A stretch of DNA of 64,000 nt from an uncultured Oscillibacter sp. (GTDB lineage: Bacteria > Bacillota > Clostridia > Oscillospirales > Oscillospiraceae), in NCBI GenBank assembly GCA_910587705.1, contig CAJUMX010000010.1, positions 53,419-117,418 of the forward strand, given 5' to 3'. Positions 31,980 to 40,911 of the stretch are shown one piece after another (position 1 is the first letter of the stretch; every line of letters starts with the position of its first letter). Made by a program: the position numbers and the translations under genes. Under the pieces are notes generated by a model. It saw nothing but the letters and a program-made list of their open reading frames with translations. It was not told where the DNA came from and ran no database searches.

Positions 31980-32936
31980 TTACGCCACCGCCGAGAAGGG
32001 GGTGCGCTTCTGGTTTTCCTGATTCTGCCGGGCCAGGTCCTGCTGCTGGGCGGCGTTGTCCGTGTCCGCCTTGGTGACGGTGTGGGTGGTGCCGCCGGAG
32101 ACAAAGGACTTGCCGCACTCCGGGCAGATTTCCGTGTGCATGGTCACGTTCTGGCTGACCACCTTCCGGCCCTCCCGGTCGGCCTTGGCCTGCTCCCGGT
32201 AGACGTGCTCCATCTCGTGGCCCCGGACGGCGGAGGCCGCCTGCTCCGGCTTGATGTTGGTGGGGGTCTGGAAGGACACGCCCATGTCGTCGGACCCGTC
32301 CTGGTACTTCCGGCTCTCGCAGGTCTCGCACTCGCCCGCTTCCAGGGCCTCCTGGGCGCTCTCCGCTCCCTGGGCGGTCTTGCCGTCCAGGGTCTTTTCG
32401 GTCTCCTGCCCGGGGATGGCGGCGGACTTCGCCTTGTCCTCCTGCCCCGGCAGGCCGGGAAGCGCCGTTTCATCCGCCTTGGGCGCGCCGTTTTGCAGCG
32501 CGTTCTCCGCGCCCTTCAGATCGTTTTGCTCCAGGGCGCTTTCCGCCTGGAAGAGCTGCCCCTCCAGCGTGTTCTTTCGGGAGCCGTCCACGGGGGAGAG
32601 GCCCTCCTTCCCGGTTTCCACGAAGAGCCCGTCGGGCTGCACCTCGCCATACCGGGTCCGCATCCGCCCGGCCATGGCCGCCGGGTCGTTTTCCAGCCGG
32701 CTCGTCAGCTCCGGCAAGGACGCCTCGTCCCGGGAGATGGGGCGGGCGGCCTGGACCGGCTGCACCGGCGTTTCCAGGGAGGGAGTTTTCCGGGCGGCCC
32801 ACACCTGGCCCTGGCGACCCTCCTGGGCCTGCTGGGCGCTGCGGGCATTTCGAATATTCTCCGACAGCCGGGACTGGTAAAACGCTCCGACGGAGCCCAT
32901 GCCAAAGCCCCCGACGCCTGAAATTCCACCGACCAT
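31980..32936 (-). CDS. SprA-related putative metalloprotease
   Basis: 318 residues. The C-terminal half carries CETCESRKYQDGSDD, VSFQTPTNIKPEQAASAVRGHEMEHV and CPECGKSFVSGGTTHT. This series is that of the SprA-related family, in which the H-E-x-E-H motif is taken as the metal site. The N-terminal half is disordered, Gln/Ala/Glu-rich, and may reach a partner. It has no signal peptide or membrane helix. The biological role in Clostridia is not known. It has its own terminator and stands alone. Confidence 0.82.
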   Translation of the reverse strand: MVGGISGVGGFGMGSVGAFYQSRLSENIRNARSAQQAQEGRQGQVWAARKTPSLETPVQPVQAARPISRDEASLPELTSRLENDPAAMAGRMRTRYGEVQPDGLFVETGKEGLSPVDGSRKNTLEGQLFQAESALEQNDLKGAENALQNGAPKADETALPGLPGQEDKAKSAAIPGQETEKTLDGKTAQGAESAQEALEAGECETCESRKYQDGSDDMGVSFQTPTNIKPEQAASAVRGHEMEHVYREQAKADREGRKVVSQNVTMHTEICPECGKSFVSGGTTHTVTKADTDNAAQQQDLARQNQENQKRTPFSAVA

Positions 32937-33080
32937 AGAATCACCTCATATCGATATTGCCTTACGGCGAAACTCTAACGACTACAGTATACCATATTCT
33001 GCCCAAAGCGCAAGCCCCTTTTTCGGCGTGACCAAGGAAAGCGGGCCGCCGGAGGATTCCCCCGGCGGCCCGTCCGCTGC

Positions 33081-34103
33081 TCAATATCCAAAGATCATAT
33101 CCCGGCGAATCTCCGCCAGGGAGTGGGCCCCGCACATGGCCATGGCGTCGGCCAGCTCGGCTTTCAGCTTGTCCACGTAGACTTGGACCCCCTCGGCCCC
33201 GCCGCCGTAGACCATGTTCACAAAGGGACGGCCGATGAGCACCGCGTCCGCCCCCAGGGCCAGGGCCTTGAACACGTCCAGACCGGAGCGGATGCCGCCA
33301 TCCACCAGAATGGTCATCCGCCCGCCCACGGCGTCCGCGATGGCGGGCAGGACCTCCGCCGTGGCGGGGCACTGGTCCAGCACCCGGCCGCCGTGGTTGG
33401 AGACCACGATGCCGCTGGCCCCGGCCTCCAGGGCCTTCTCCGCCCCCCGGACGGTCATGATGCCCTTGAGGATGAAGGGGGCGCCCTCCATCAGCTTCAC
33501 GATGTTCCGCAGCTCCTCCACGGTTTTGCTGCCCGCCGGGGGCTGGAGGTTTTTCAGGAAGGGCAGGCCCGCCGCGTCGATGTCCATGGCGATGGCGAAG
33601 GGCTTCGCCGCCTGCACCAGGGCCAGCTTCTCCCGGATGGTCTCGATATTCCAGGGCTTGATGGTGGGCACGCCCCGGCCGCTTTGCTTTTTCAGGGCCT
33701 CGGCGGCGGCCTCCATGACGGCGGGGTTGGTGCCGTCGCCGGTGAAGGCGGCAATGCCCGCCTGGGCGCAGGCGGCCACCAGCAGGTCGTTATAGGCCAG
33801 GTCGTCGTACTTGTCCCCGTAGTGGAGCTGCATAGCCCCCACCGGGGCGGCAAAGACGGGGAGGTCCAGCTTCTGCCCGAAGAGGGTGAGGGAGGTGTCT
33901 GCGGGCTTGTTTTCGCAGATGGTGTCCATGTTGACGCAGAGCTCCTGCCACTTCTGATAGTTGCGGATGAAGCCAGTGCCAATGCCCTTGGCCCCGGGGC
34001 CGGGAATGGTGTTGCGGCAGCCCAGGCCGTTGCAGGTGGGGCAGGACTTGCAGTGGGGGCCCATACAGGTACGGGCGTTTTCCAGAACTTCCTGATAGGT
34101 CAT
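33081..34103 (-). CDS. FMN-dependent alpha-hydroxy-acid dehydrogenase family protein
   Basis: 340 residues, a TIM barrel of the glycolate oxidase / lactate dehydrogenase group. The active-site SNHGGRVLD, FMN-binding ILVDGGIRSGLDV, and ALGADAVLIGRPF are present. Unusually, the N-terminus holds five cysteines within 17 residues (C13, C18, C21, C24, C29; CMGPHCKSCPTC), a pattern known in clostridial members that might bind an iron-sulfur cluster. ATG 34103 follows GGGAGGAACCCGAC. Promoter 34156-34184. Confidence 0.88.
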   Translation of the reverse strand: MTYQEVLENARTCMGPHCKSCPTCNGLGCRNTIPGPGAKGIGTGFIRNYQKWQELCVNMDTICENKPADTSLTLFGQKLDLPVFAAPVGAMQLHYGDKYDDLAYNDLLVAACAQAGIAAFTGDGTNPAVMEAAAEALKKQSGRGVPTIKPWNIETIREKLALVQAAKPFAIAMDIDAAGLPFLKNLQPPAGSKTVEELRNIVKLMEGAPFILKGIMTVRGAEKALEAGASGIVVSNHGGRVLDQCPATAEVLPAIADAVGGRMTILVDGGIRSGLDVFKALALGADAVLIGRPFVNMVYGGGAEGVQVYVDKLKAELADAMAMCGAHSLAEIRRDMIFGY

Positions 34104-34155
34104 GTCGGGTTCCTCCCAATATGTATCAAAGTTTTCAGGTCTCACGATCCAGTCA

Positions 34156-34184
34156 ATTGTACAGGAAACGGAGGAAAAAGGCAA
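34156..34184 (-). promoter_or_regulatory. Promoter of the alpha-hydroxy-acid dehydrogenase gene
   Basis: Minus strand TTGCCT (34184-34179), 17 nt, TACAAT (34161-34156). The -35 lies in the T run of the obgE terminator. Confidence 0.7.
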
Positions 34185-34218
34185 GAGCATTCGACACGGA
34201 AAGCCCGCCCGAATGCTC
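34185..34218 (-). terminator. Terminator of obgE
   Basis: GAGCATTCG / CGAATGCTC stem on the minus strand followed by TTGCCTTTTT, which is shared with the -35 of the next gene. Confidence 0.75.
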
Positions 34219-34226
34219 TCGTCTGA

Positions 34227-35507
<1,281 letters not shown>

Positions 35508-35526
35508 AAAGGTCTCCTTAAGGTTC

Positions 35527-35814
35527 CCCCCCCTTTGGGGGGGCTGGTACTCGCCCTTGCGGGCGGGGGAGAGTTCAGCCATGAAGATGGCTGGTTCTTT
35601 GCACCCCCCATTTTCTCGTTTTCTTCCAGAAGAAAACGAGAAAACGGGCCGTGCACGGTCCAAAAGAGAAAAAGAAGTATACGGGGAAGCGACGGGGGCG
35701 CGGCTGAATGAACGGCGGAGCCGGAATGACTTCCCACGCGCAATTGGGTTGAGCGGGGGTTTGTTCTTCACCGAATGGATCAGCTCCTCTTTTCGCTGCC
35801 GCTACCCTGGTGGT
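35527..35814 (-). repeat. Dispersed repeat, copy C (left inverted repeat of cassette 3, upstream of obgE)
   Basis: In minus orientation: GGTAGCGGCAGCGAAAAGAG, CGCGTGGGAAGTCATTCCGG, CTTCTTTTTCTC, CGTTTTCTTCTGGAAGAAAACG, CAGCCAT-CTTC-ATGGCTG, GCCCGC-AAGGGC and CCCCCCC-AAA-GGGGGGG, ending 20 nt before obgE. It lacks the ~100-bp module of copies A and B. The stop codon of the XRE gene (TAG, 35804-35802) lies in its first bases. Confidence 0.9.
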
Positions 35815-36017
35815 AACGGCTCCCGGCCCGCTAGCTGGTCCAGGGTGACGCCGTAATAGTCGGCAAGGACGCACAGCTTACTCAGGTTCGGTTCCCGCTC
35901 TCCACTTTCATAGCGGCGGTAAGACATCGAGGACATGCCGCATTGAACCGCCACGACTTCCTGGCTCCTCTGAAGCCGCTTTCGACAAATTTTTAAATTC
36001 TCGGAAAACGAGCTCAT
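35802..36017 (-). CDS. XRE-family repressor, cassette 3
   Basis: 71 residues: LKICRKRLQRSQEVVAVQCGMSSMSYRRYESGEREPNLSKLCVLADYYGVTLDQLAG, one helix-turn-helix domain with a short tail. Strongly like the cassette 1 protein in the second half. AAGAGGAG lies upstream of ATG 36017. Divergent from the small gene at 36117 with a 99-bp region holding a perfect palindrome. The last codons (PLPPG) and the stop belong to repeat C. Confidence 0.88.
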   Translation of the reverse strand: MSSFSENLKICRKRLQRSQEVVAVQCGMSSMSYRRYESGEREPNLSKLCVLADYYGVTLDQLAGREPLPPG

Positions 36018-36033
36018 AAATCCCCCACTCCTC

Positions 36034-36068
36034 TTGACAAATGAGGTCTCGACCGTTATACTTATAAC
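36034..36068 (+). promoter_or_regulatory. Promoter and operator of cassette 3
   Basis: TTGACA (36034-36039), 17 nt, TATACT (36057-36062). The perfect palindrome GTTATA-CT-TATAAC (36055-36068) covers the -10, the expected place for autorepression by the XRE protein. Confidence 0.75.
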
Positions 36069-36116
36069 GTACCGTTCGGAACATAATGTTTAGTACTATT
36101 CCGAGGAGATGATTTT

Positions 36117-36371
36117 ATGACGGACCTTATCAATCATCTATACTTTTACTCCGAAGATCATTGTATTCCCCAAAGCTTGGAAACCCCGGAGTACCGAAAG
36201 ACCGTCCACGGCTTAGAGCAAGACTGGGCAAGATTCCGCTCCACCCTGACGGCAGAGCAGAACCGGCGGCTGGAGGACCTGCTGTCCCGTCAGTTCACCG
36301 TCAAGCTCACAGAGGAGCAAGCGGTATTCCGCTCCGGCCTGTCCATAGGGGTAACACTCGGCCGCCTGTAA
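36117..36371 (+). CDS. Small helical protein paired with XRE regulator (DUF6809-like), cassette 3
   Basis: 84 residues, helical. The region STLTAEQNRRLEDLLSR and the end AVFRSGLSIGVTLGRL align with the proteins of cassette 1 and 2. GAGGAGATGATTTT precedes ATG 36117. It is bounded on the right by repeat D after 5 nt. The divergent layout with an autoregulated XRE resembles toxin-antitoxin or lysogeny switches, but no toxin domain is seen. Confidence 0.75.
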   Translation: MTDLINHLYFYSEDHCIPQSLETPEYRKTVHGLEQDWARFRSTLTAEQNRRLEDLLSRQFTVKLTEEQAVFRSGLSIGVTLGRL

Positions 36372-36375
36372 AAAC

Positions 36376-36665
36376 CCAGGTAGCGCCAGCGGAAAGAGGA
36401 GCTTGTCCATTCGTCACGGGACAAACCCCCGCTCAACCCAATTGCGCGTGGGAAGTCATTCCGGCTCCGCCGATCATTCAGCCGCGCCCCGTCGTTTCCC
36501 CGTATACTTCTTTTTCTCTTTTGGACCGTGCACGGCCCGTTTTCTCGTTTTCTTCTGGAAGAAAAAGAGAAAATGGGGGGTGCAAAGGACCAGCCATCTT
36601 CATGGCTGAAATCCCCCCCGCCCGAAGGGCCGGAAAAACCCCCACCCCCTGGGAAGGGGGGGGAG
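36376..36665 (+). repeat. Dispersed repeat, copy D (right inverted repeat of cassette 3)
   Basis: Starts CAGGTAGCGCCAGCGGAAAG and continues CGCGTGGGAAGTCATTCC, CTTCTTTTTCTC, CGTTTTCTTCTGG, CAGCCAT-CTTC-ATGGCTG and GCCCGAAGGGC, ending in a C-rich/G-rich stem at 36638-36665. Opposite orientation to copy C. Region 36372-36706 has no gene. Confidence 0.9.
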
Positions 36666-36706
36666 AAAAAGGACCCGGACAGGATGTCCAGGCCCTTCTA
36701 AAACGC

Positions 36707-36988
36707 TCACTCAGCCTCGTAGACAGAGACCTGCTTGCGATCCTTGCCCAGCCGCTCGAAGCGGACCGTGCCGCTGGCGGTGGCAAACAGCGTGTCGTCG
36801 CTGCCGCGGCCCACGTTCACGCCGGGGTGAATGTGGGTGCCGCGCTGGCGCACCAGAATGTTGCCCGCCAGGACAAACTGCCCGTCCGCCCGCTTGGGAC
36901 CCAGGCGCTTGGCCTTGGAGTCGCGGCCGTTCTTGGTGGAGCCGCCGCCCTTCTTGTGGGCGAAGAACTGTAAACCAATCCGAATCAT
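36707..36988 (-). CDS. rpmA: 50S ribosomal protein L27
   Basis: 93 residues. The N-terminus MIRIGLQFFAHKKGGGS has the Firmicutes pre-sequence that is cut after LQFF by the Prp protease encoded just upstream. NGRDSKAKRLGPKRADGQFV and HIHPGVNVGRGSDDTLFA are diagnostic. I chose ATG 36988 over an in-frame codon four residues earlier because it fits the pre-sequence length. Confidence 0.97.
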   Translation of the reverse strand: MIRIGLQFFAHKKGGGSTKNGRDSKAKRLGPKRADGQFVLAGNILVRQRGTHIHPGVNVGRGSDDTLFATASGTVRFERLGKDRKQVSVYEAE

Positions 36989-37026
36989 GTCAGGGACCAT
37001 CCTTTCTTAAAGAGTTTCCAGAGGCG

Positions 37027-37359
37027 TCAGTCCGCCTCTAAGACTTCGATATTTTCCGGGTACTCGTCGTGGAGCATGGTGAAATAGACCATCAGCCCTG
37101 TCAGAAGGGTCTGGCAGGTGCTCTCCGCCGTGGGGCCCAGGCCCCCGGGAAGGCGCAGGGAAATCAGCGCCTTCTCCTCGTCAATTCGCACCGCGGCGGC
37201 AAGGCCCAACACGTCGTTGACGGTGGCCTCCACCAAGGTGACGGCGGCGGTGATGGACGCGCAGAGGAGGTCCTCCCCCGCCTCGGCCCAGCCGCTGTGG
37301 CCCTTGGCCTCAAAGCCGGTAATCCGGCCCGCTTCCGTGTGGAAGGTGACGCTGGTCAT
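37027..37359 (-). CDS. prp: Ribosomal-processing cysteine protease Prp
   Basis: 110 residues. The active-site segment is GHSGWAEAGEDLLCAS with H21 and C33, as in Prp/YsxB. It removes the N-terminal extension from L27 before assembly, and the L27 encoded downstream carries the matching cleavage site. It sits between rplU (2 nt gap) and rpmA, the conserved order. Confidence 0.95.
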   Translation of the reverse strand: MTSVTFHTEAGRITGFEAKGHSGWAEAGEDLLCASITAAVTLVEATVNDVLGLAAAVRIDEEKALISLRLPGGLGPTAESTCQTLLTGLMVYFTMLHDEYPENIEVLEAD

Positions 37360-37361
37360 GC

Positions 37362-37673
37362 TCAGACGGAGATCTTGCCGATCTCGACCTTGGTATAGGG
37401 CTGGCGATGGCCCTGACGCTTGCGGTAGCCCTTCTTGGGATTGTACTTGAAGATGCGGATTTTCTTGCCCTTGCCGTTTTTCACGACCGTGGCTTCCACA
37501 GAAGCGCCGGCCACGGTGGGAGCGCCGAAGGTGGCCTTGTCCCCGTCGATGACGGCCAGGACCTGGTCGAACTTCACGGCGTCGCCGGCCTCCTGGGGCA
37601 GCTTTTCGATGTAGACCACGTCGCCCTCGGCCACCTTGTACTGCTTTCCGCCGGTCACGATGATTGCGTTCAT
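37362..37673 (-). CDS. rplU: 50S ribosomal protein L21
   Basis: 103 residues. MNAIIVTGGKQYKVAEGDVVYIEKL and the basic tail KKGYRKRQGHRQPYTKVEI are the L21 signature. First gene of rplU-prp-rpmA. An 80-nt leader separates it from the promoter 37760-37788; Firmicutes often carry an L21 leader RNA here, but I cannot confirm one. Confidence 0.97.
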   Translation of the reverse strand: MNAIIVTGGKQYKVAEGDVVYIEKLPQEAGDAVKFDQVLAVIDGDKATFGAPTVAGASVEATVVKNGKGKKIRIFKYNPKKGYRKRQGHRQPYTKVEIGKISV

Positions 37674-37759
37674 GCTTGTTTCAACTCCTTCATATCGGGC
37701 TCGCTGTCGGGGGCGGCGTCTGCACGCACTTATTCAGGCCCATTCAAAGCGGCTTCCCT

Positions 37760-37788
37760 AGTATATCAGCAGAATTTGGGCTTGTCAA
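37760..37788 (-). promoter_or_regulatory. rplU promoter
   Basis: Minus strand TTGACA (37788-37783), 17 nt, TATACT (37765-37760). Confidence 0.82.
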
Positions 37789-37846
37789 TGGGGTTTGGCG
37801 ATTTTTTGGAAAACCGGGGGGATTCGGAATCTGATCGTGCGCCCTC

Positions 37847-38725
37847 TCAGCAGGACGCCAGCAAAGCCTCCAGCTCCTCCCGGGAAAAACGCTGGACGTT
37901 GTCGCAGAAGCGGCAGGTCAGCTCCGCGCTCCCCTGCTCGTCGATCATGGCCCGCAGTTCCTCCCGGCCCAGGCTGATGAGGGCCCGCTCCATCCGCTCC
38001 CGGCTGCAATCACAGCGGTACGCGATGGGCCGCTTCTCCAGCACCTCCAGCGCAAGGCCCGGCAGGGCCGCGCGGAGCAGGGCCTCCGGGTCTGGGTCGG
38101 CCTTCAAAAGCTCCGTCACCGGCCCGGCGGCGCGTAAAGAAGCCTCCAGCCGCTCCGCCGTCTCCTCTCCCGCGCCGGGGAGGAGCTGGACTAAATACCC
38201 TCCGGCGGAGAGGACGCTCTGGTCCCGGTCCACCAGCACCCCCAGGCCGCAGGCCGTGGGAATCTGCTCGGACTCCACGAAATAGAGGGCGATGTCCTCG
38301 GCAATCTCCCCCCAGAGAAGGCCCACGCTGCCCACATAGGGCTCCTTCATCCGCAGGTCCCGAATCACCGTCAGGGTGCCCTGGTTCCCCACGGCCTCGC
38401 CCACGTCCAGCTTTCCGTCCTCCCGCAGGGGGATGTCCACGGCGGGGTGTTCCACCGTGCCCCGGGCGTTGCCCTCGTGGTCCGACACCGCCAGCAGGGT
38501 CCCTAAGGGACCGCCGCCCTTGATTTGCAGGGTGAGGCTGGCGGCCTCCTCCTTTAGGGCGTTGCCCATCATGGAGGCCCCTGCCAAAAGGCGGCCCAGG
38601 GCCGCCGTGGCCACCGGCAGGGTCTTGTGAATCTGCCGGGCCCGCTCCGTCAGGTCCCGGGTGGACACGGCGGAGACTTTAATCAGGCCGTCCTGGGAGA
38701 TGGCCCGGATCAATTGGTCGCTCAT
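37847..38725 (-). CDS. hslO: Redox-regulated chaperone Hsp33
   Basis: 292 residues. MSDQLIRAISQDGLIKVSAVSTRDLTERAR begins the core, HEGNARGTVEHP is conserved, and the C-terminal zinc switch is YRCDCSRERM plus LTCRFCD (CxC and CxxC). Oxidation releases zinc and activates holdase function. It ends upstream of the rplU promoter and follows the methyltransferase by 17 nt. Confidence 0.96.
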   Translation of the reverse strand: MSDQLIRAISQDGLIKVSAVSTRDLTERARQIHKTLPVATAALGRLLAGASMMGNALKEEAASLTLQIKGGGPLGTLLAVSDHEGNARGTVEHPAVDIPLREDGKLDVGEAVGNQGTLTVIRDLRMKEPYVGSVGLLWGEIAEDIALYFVESEQIPTACGLGVLVDRDQSVLSAGGYLVQLLPGAGEETAERLEASLRAAGPVTELLKADPDPEALLRAALPGLALEVLEKRPIAYRCDCSRERMERALISLGREELRAMIDEQGSAELTCRFCDNVQRFSREELEALLASC

Positions 38726-38742
38726 GGTTCAAACTCCTTGCT

Positions 38743-39480
38743 TCAACAGCATTGAAATTGCCAGCGGTCCTCGTTGAGCCTCGGGGGCTTGTCCGTCAGG
38801 TCCCCCGTCAGAAGGACGGAGGAAAAGCCCGCCTCGCCCAGGGCCTCCCGCAAAAACGCCTCGCTCCAGGCCCGCTCCCGGTGCTCTTCAAAGGAGCGGT
38901 CCCAGGCCCCATCGGGCCGGAGGCGGAACAGGTCCACCTGATAGGTGCAGATCTGCTTTTTCTCGGAAAAGAAGGTCCGCCACACGCAGCAGCTCTCCTC
39001 CGTCTCGTCCATGTAGAGCTGCCCGTCCATCCGCCGGAGCTTGTAGGGGGTGTTCACGTCGAAGAGGAACCACCCTCCTGGCTTGAGCCAGCGACGGACA
39101 TGGCGAAAGGTCTCCTTCAAATCCCGCTCCGCCGTCAGGTAGTTCAGGGAGTCCAGGGTGGAGACCACCGCGTCCACCGGCTGGGCCAGACGGAGCCTGG
39201 GCATGGCCTGGTGGAGGAACAGGGGAGGGCGCTCCAGGCCCGCCGCCTTGGCCGCCGCCTGGGTCAGCATCTCCTCGGACCCGTCGGTGGCGAGGACCTG
39301 ATAGCCCTTCTTCGCCAGAAGGCAGGCGATGGTCCCCGTGCCGCAGGCCAGGTCCAGCACCGTCTCCACGGGGATGGGGCTTTTGCGGAGCCGCCGCGCA
39401 AGAAACGCCGCCCGGCGGCGGTAGGACCCGTCGGCCATGAGGCCGTCGTAGCTGGCGGCCAGGGCGTCATAGGCACTCAT
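38743..39480 (-). CDS. Class I SAM-dependent methyltransferase
   Basis: 245 residues. Motif I VLDLACGTGTIACLLA, VLATDGSEEML, and AVVSTLDSLNYL define the SAM site; the family is the small-molecule methyltransferases with AYDALAASYDGLM at the N-terminus. Its start overlaps the yerC stop (ATGA at 39477-39480), showing translational coupling. Substrate unknown. Confidence 0.88.
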   Translation of the reverse strand: MSAYDALAASYDGLMADGSYRRRAAFLARRLRKSPIPVETVLDLACGTGTIACLLAKKGYQVLATDGSEEMLTQAAAKAAGLERPPLFLHQAMPRLRLAQPVDAVVSTLDSLNYLTAERDLKETFRHVRRWLKPGGWFLFDVNTPYKLRRMDGQLYMDETEESCCVWRTFFSEKKQICTYQVDLFRLRPDGAWDRSFEEHRERAWSEAFLREALGEAGFSSVLLTGDLTDKPPRLNEDRWQFQCC

Positions 39481-39773
39481 AACGGCTTGTCTTTCATCCG
39501 GGCGAAGAGCTGGGCATAGGCCCCGGTGCCGTAGTTCAGCGAGCGGTTCACCCGGCTGATGGTGGCGCTGGAGGCGCCGGTGCGCTCTAAAATCTCGTTG
39601 TAGATCATGCCGTCGTCCAGCAGGGAGGCCACCTCGAAGCGCTGCTCCATGCTCCTAAGCTCCGCCACGGTGCAAAGGTCCTGAAAAAACTGATAGCACT
39701 CCTCCTCATCCCGGAGCTGCAAAATGGCCCTGTAGAGCTGTCCGCTTTTTTCTTTTTTGCCGATCTTCACCAT
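39477..39773 (-). CDS. YerC/YecD-family TrpR-related protein
   Basis: 98 residues. DLCTVAELRSMEQRFEVASLL and YNEILERTGASSATISRVNRSLNYG contain the TrpR-like helix-turn-helix of the YerC/YecD family, as in Bacillus YerC. DNA-binding regulator of unknown regulon. ATG 39773 has AGGAGGTCTC upstream. First gene of yerC-methyltransferase-hslO. Confidence 0.9.
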   Translation of the reverse strand: MVKIGKKEKSGQLYRAILQLRDEEECYQFFQDLCTVAELRSMEQRFEVASLLDDGMIYNEILERTGASSATISRVNRSLNYGTGAYAQLFARMKDKPL

Positions 39774-39927
39774 GAGACCTCCTGTCGTTGATTTCAGCAC
39801 CTCTATTTTAACCTTTCAGAGCGTGAAAGTAAAGGGGGCTTTTGGGGAAAATTTCGGGAAAAACGCCCTCCCTTGTCACCGCCTCCCCCTCCGGCGCATA
39901 GGCTGGAGAAATACGGGGAGAGGAGCG

Positions 39928-40611
39928 GTGGCTGTGGGAGAGCGTCTGGCCCTGAAAACGGAGCCCTTCGCGGCGGAGCGGGAGTGGACGGTGGAGGGCG
40001 TGCCGGTGCTGTCGGCCCTGGCCCAGGTGCCGGAGCCGGAGGGGAAGGACCGGACGGCCCGGCGGATCAAGCGCTTTTATCAATTGCAGTGCCGCGCGTT
40101 CCTGCGCTACTGCGAGCGGTGCCTGTTCCCCCAGGCGGCAGCGGAGTACCGGGCGGCCCTGGAGGCCAGCCGTCCCCTGCCCGCCTTTCGGGCGGAGCTT
40201 TCTTACCAGGTGACCTACCACGAGGGGGGCCTTTGGAGCCTCTACACCCAGACCCGGGAGACCCTGGGCCCGGGCCCGGCCCTGGTGACCCGGCGGGGGG
40301 ACACCTGGGATTTGGCGGCGGGCTATCCCGTGCCGCTAAAGGACTTCTTCCCCGCCGGGGCGGCCTGGAAAAAGCGAATTCTCCGCCACGCGGAGGAGGA
40401 GGTCCGGCGGCGGGAGCGGGCCGGGGCGAGCCGCTGGCGAGAGGACTGGCGGCGCCAGCTCCGGCGGCGGTTCAACCCCCAGAACTTCTACTTAACGGCG
40501 GAGGGCCTGGCCTGCTTCTGGCCCATGTACGCCATCGCCCCGGCGTCGGAGGGGGTGCCGGTGTTTTTGCTGCCTTATGAGGAGGGGCTGTCGCCGGGGA
40601 CAAGGGGATGA
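39928..40611 (+). CDS. RsiV / DUF3298-like soluble protein
   Basis: 227 residues, start GTG 39928 behind GAGAGGAGC. The region YQVTYHEGGLWSLYTQT, then PVPLKDFFPAGA and QNFYLTAEGLACFWPMYAIAPASEGVPVFLLPYEE, follows the DUF3298 domain found in RsiV anti-sigma ectodomains. No membrane segment or signal peptide is present, so it differs from RsiV and may be a cytosolic relative. It converges with the small minus gene at 40575, overlapping by 37 nt. Confidence 0.68.
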   Translation: MAVGERLALKTEPFAAEREWTVEGVPVLSALAQVPEPEGKDRTARRIKRFYQLQCRAFLRYCERCLFPQAAAEYRAALEASRPLPAFRAELSYQVTYHEGGLWSLYTQTRETLGPGPALVTRRGDTWDLAAGYPVPLKDFFPAGAAWKKRILRHAEEEVRRRERAGASRWREDWRRQLRRRFNPQNFYLTAEGLACFWPMYAIAPASEGVPVFLLPYEEGLSPGTRG

Positions 40612-40811
40612 CCGGCGTCGTCCTGCGGGCAGGTTCCCAGCTCGCTGGGGGTGATTTCATAGTGCCAGTGGTTCAGGAATTTGCAGATTCGCTGGATGGC
40701 CTCTTTCTCGTCACGGCTGCTTTGAATCATCCAGGCCACGCCGTGGCAGACCAGCATGGACTCCTTCGTGACGGGGGCCTGGGATTCAAAAAGAGGGCTA
40801 GGGAGGGGCAT
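40575..40811 (-). CDS. Hypothetical small protein divergent from XRE, locus 4
   Basis: 78 residues, unrelated by eye to the partner proteins of cassettes 1-3. It starts MPLPSPLFESQAPVTKESML with GGAGGTTACGCC upstream of ATG 40811. The segment DEKEAIQRICKFLNHWHYE is helical, the end is Pro/Gly-rich. Promoter TTGATC-17-TATTTT (40881-40853). Its divergent position relative to an XRE gene suggests regulation by it. Confidence 0.6.
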   Translation of the reverse strand: MPLPSPLFESQAPVTKESMLVCHGVAWMIQSSRDEKEAIQRICKFLNHWHYEITPSELGTCPQDDAGHPLVPGDSPSS

Positions 40812-40852
40812 GGCGTAACCTCCAGAGGCGGTGTTATTAGATATACATAATA

Positions 40853-40881
40853 AAAATAGCATAAAATATCCGTATGATCAA
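40853..40881 (-). promoter_or_regulatory. Promoter between the locus 4 genes
   Basis: Minus strand TTGATC (40881-40876), 17 nt, TATTTT (40858-40853), in a strikingly AT-rich 70-bp region compared with the surroundings. Confidence 0.6.
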
Positions 40882-40911
40882 GATGTATTTTAATAGCCTA
40901 CGGAGTATTTT

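Larger units (their letters stand above)
35527..36665. mobile_element. Putative non-autonomous element: cassette 3 with terminal inverted repeats
   Basis: Inverted repeats C and D (about 290 bp each) tightly flank the XRE (minus) and small-protein (plus) genes: the XRE stop is within C and D begins 5 nt after the small-protein stop. The element separates rpmA from obgE, genes that are adjacent in most Clostridia. No recombinase is encoded. Confidence 0.55.

Noticed and set aside
35508..35771. N-terminal extension of Obg through repeat C
   Set aside because: Translated repeat DNA; the normal Obg start MSSGFIDKA at 35507 has a good ribosome binding site.
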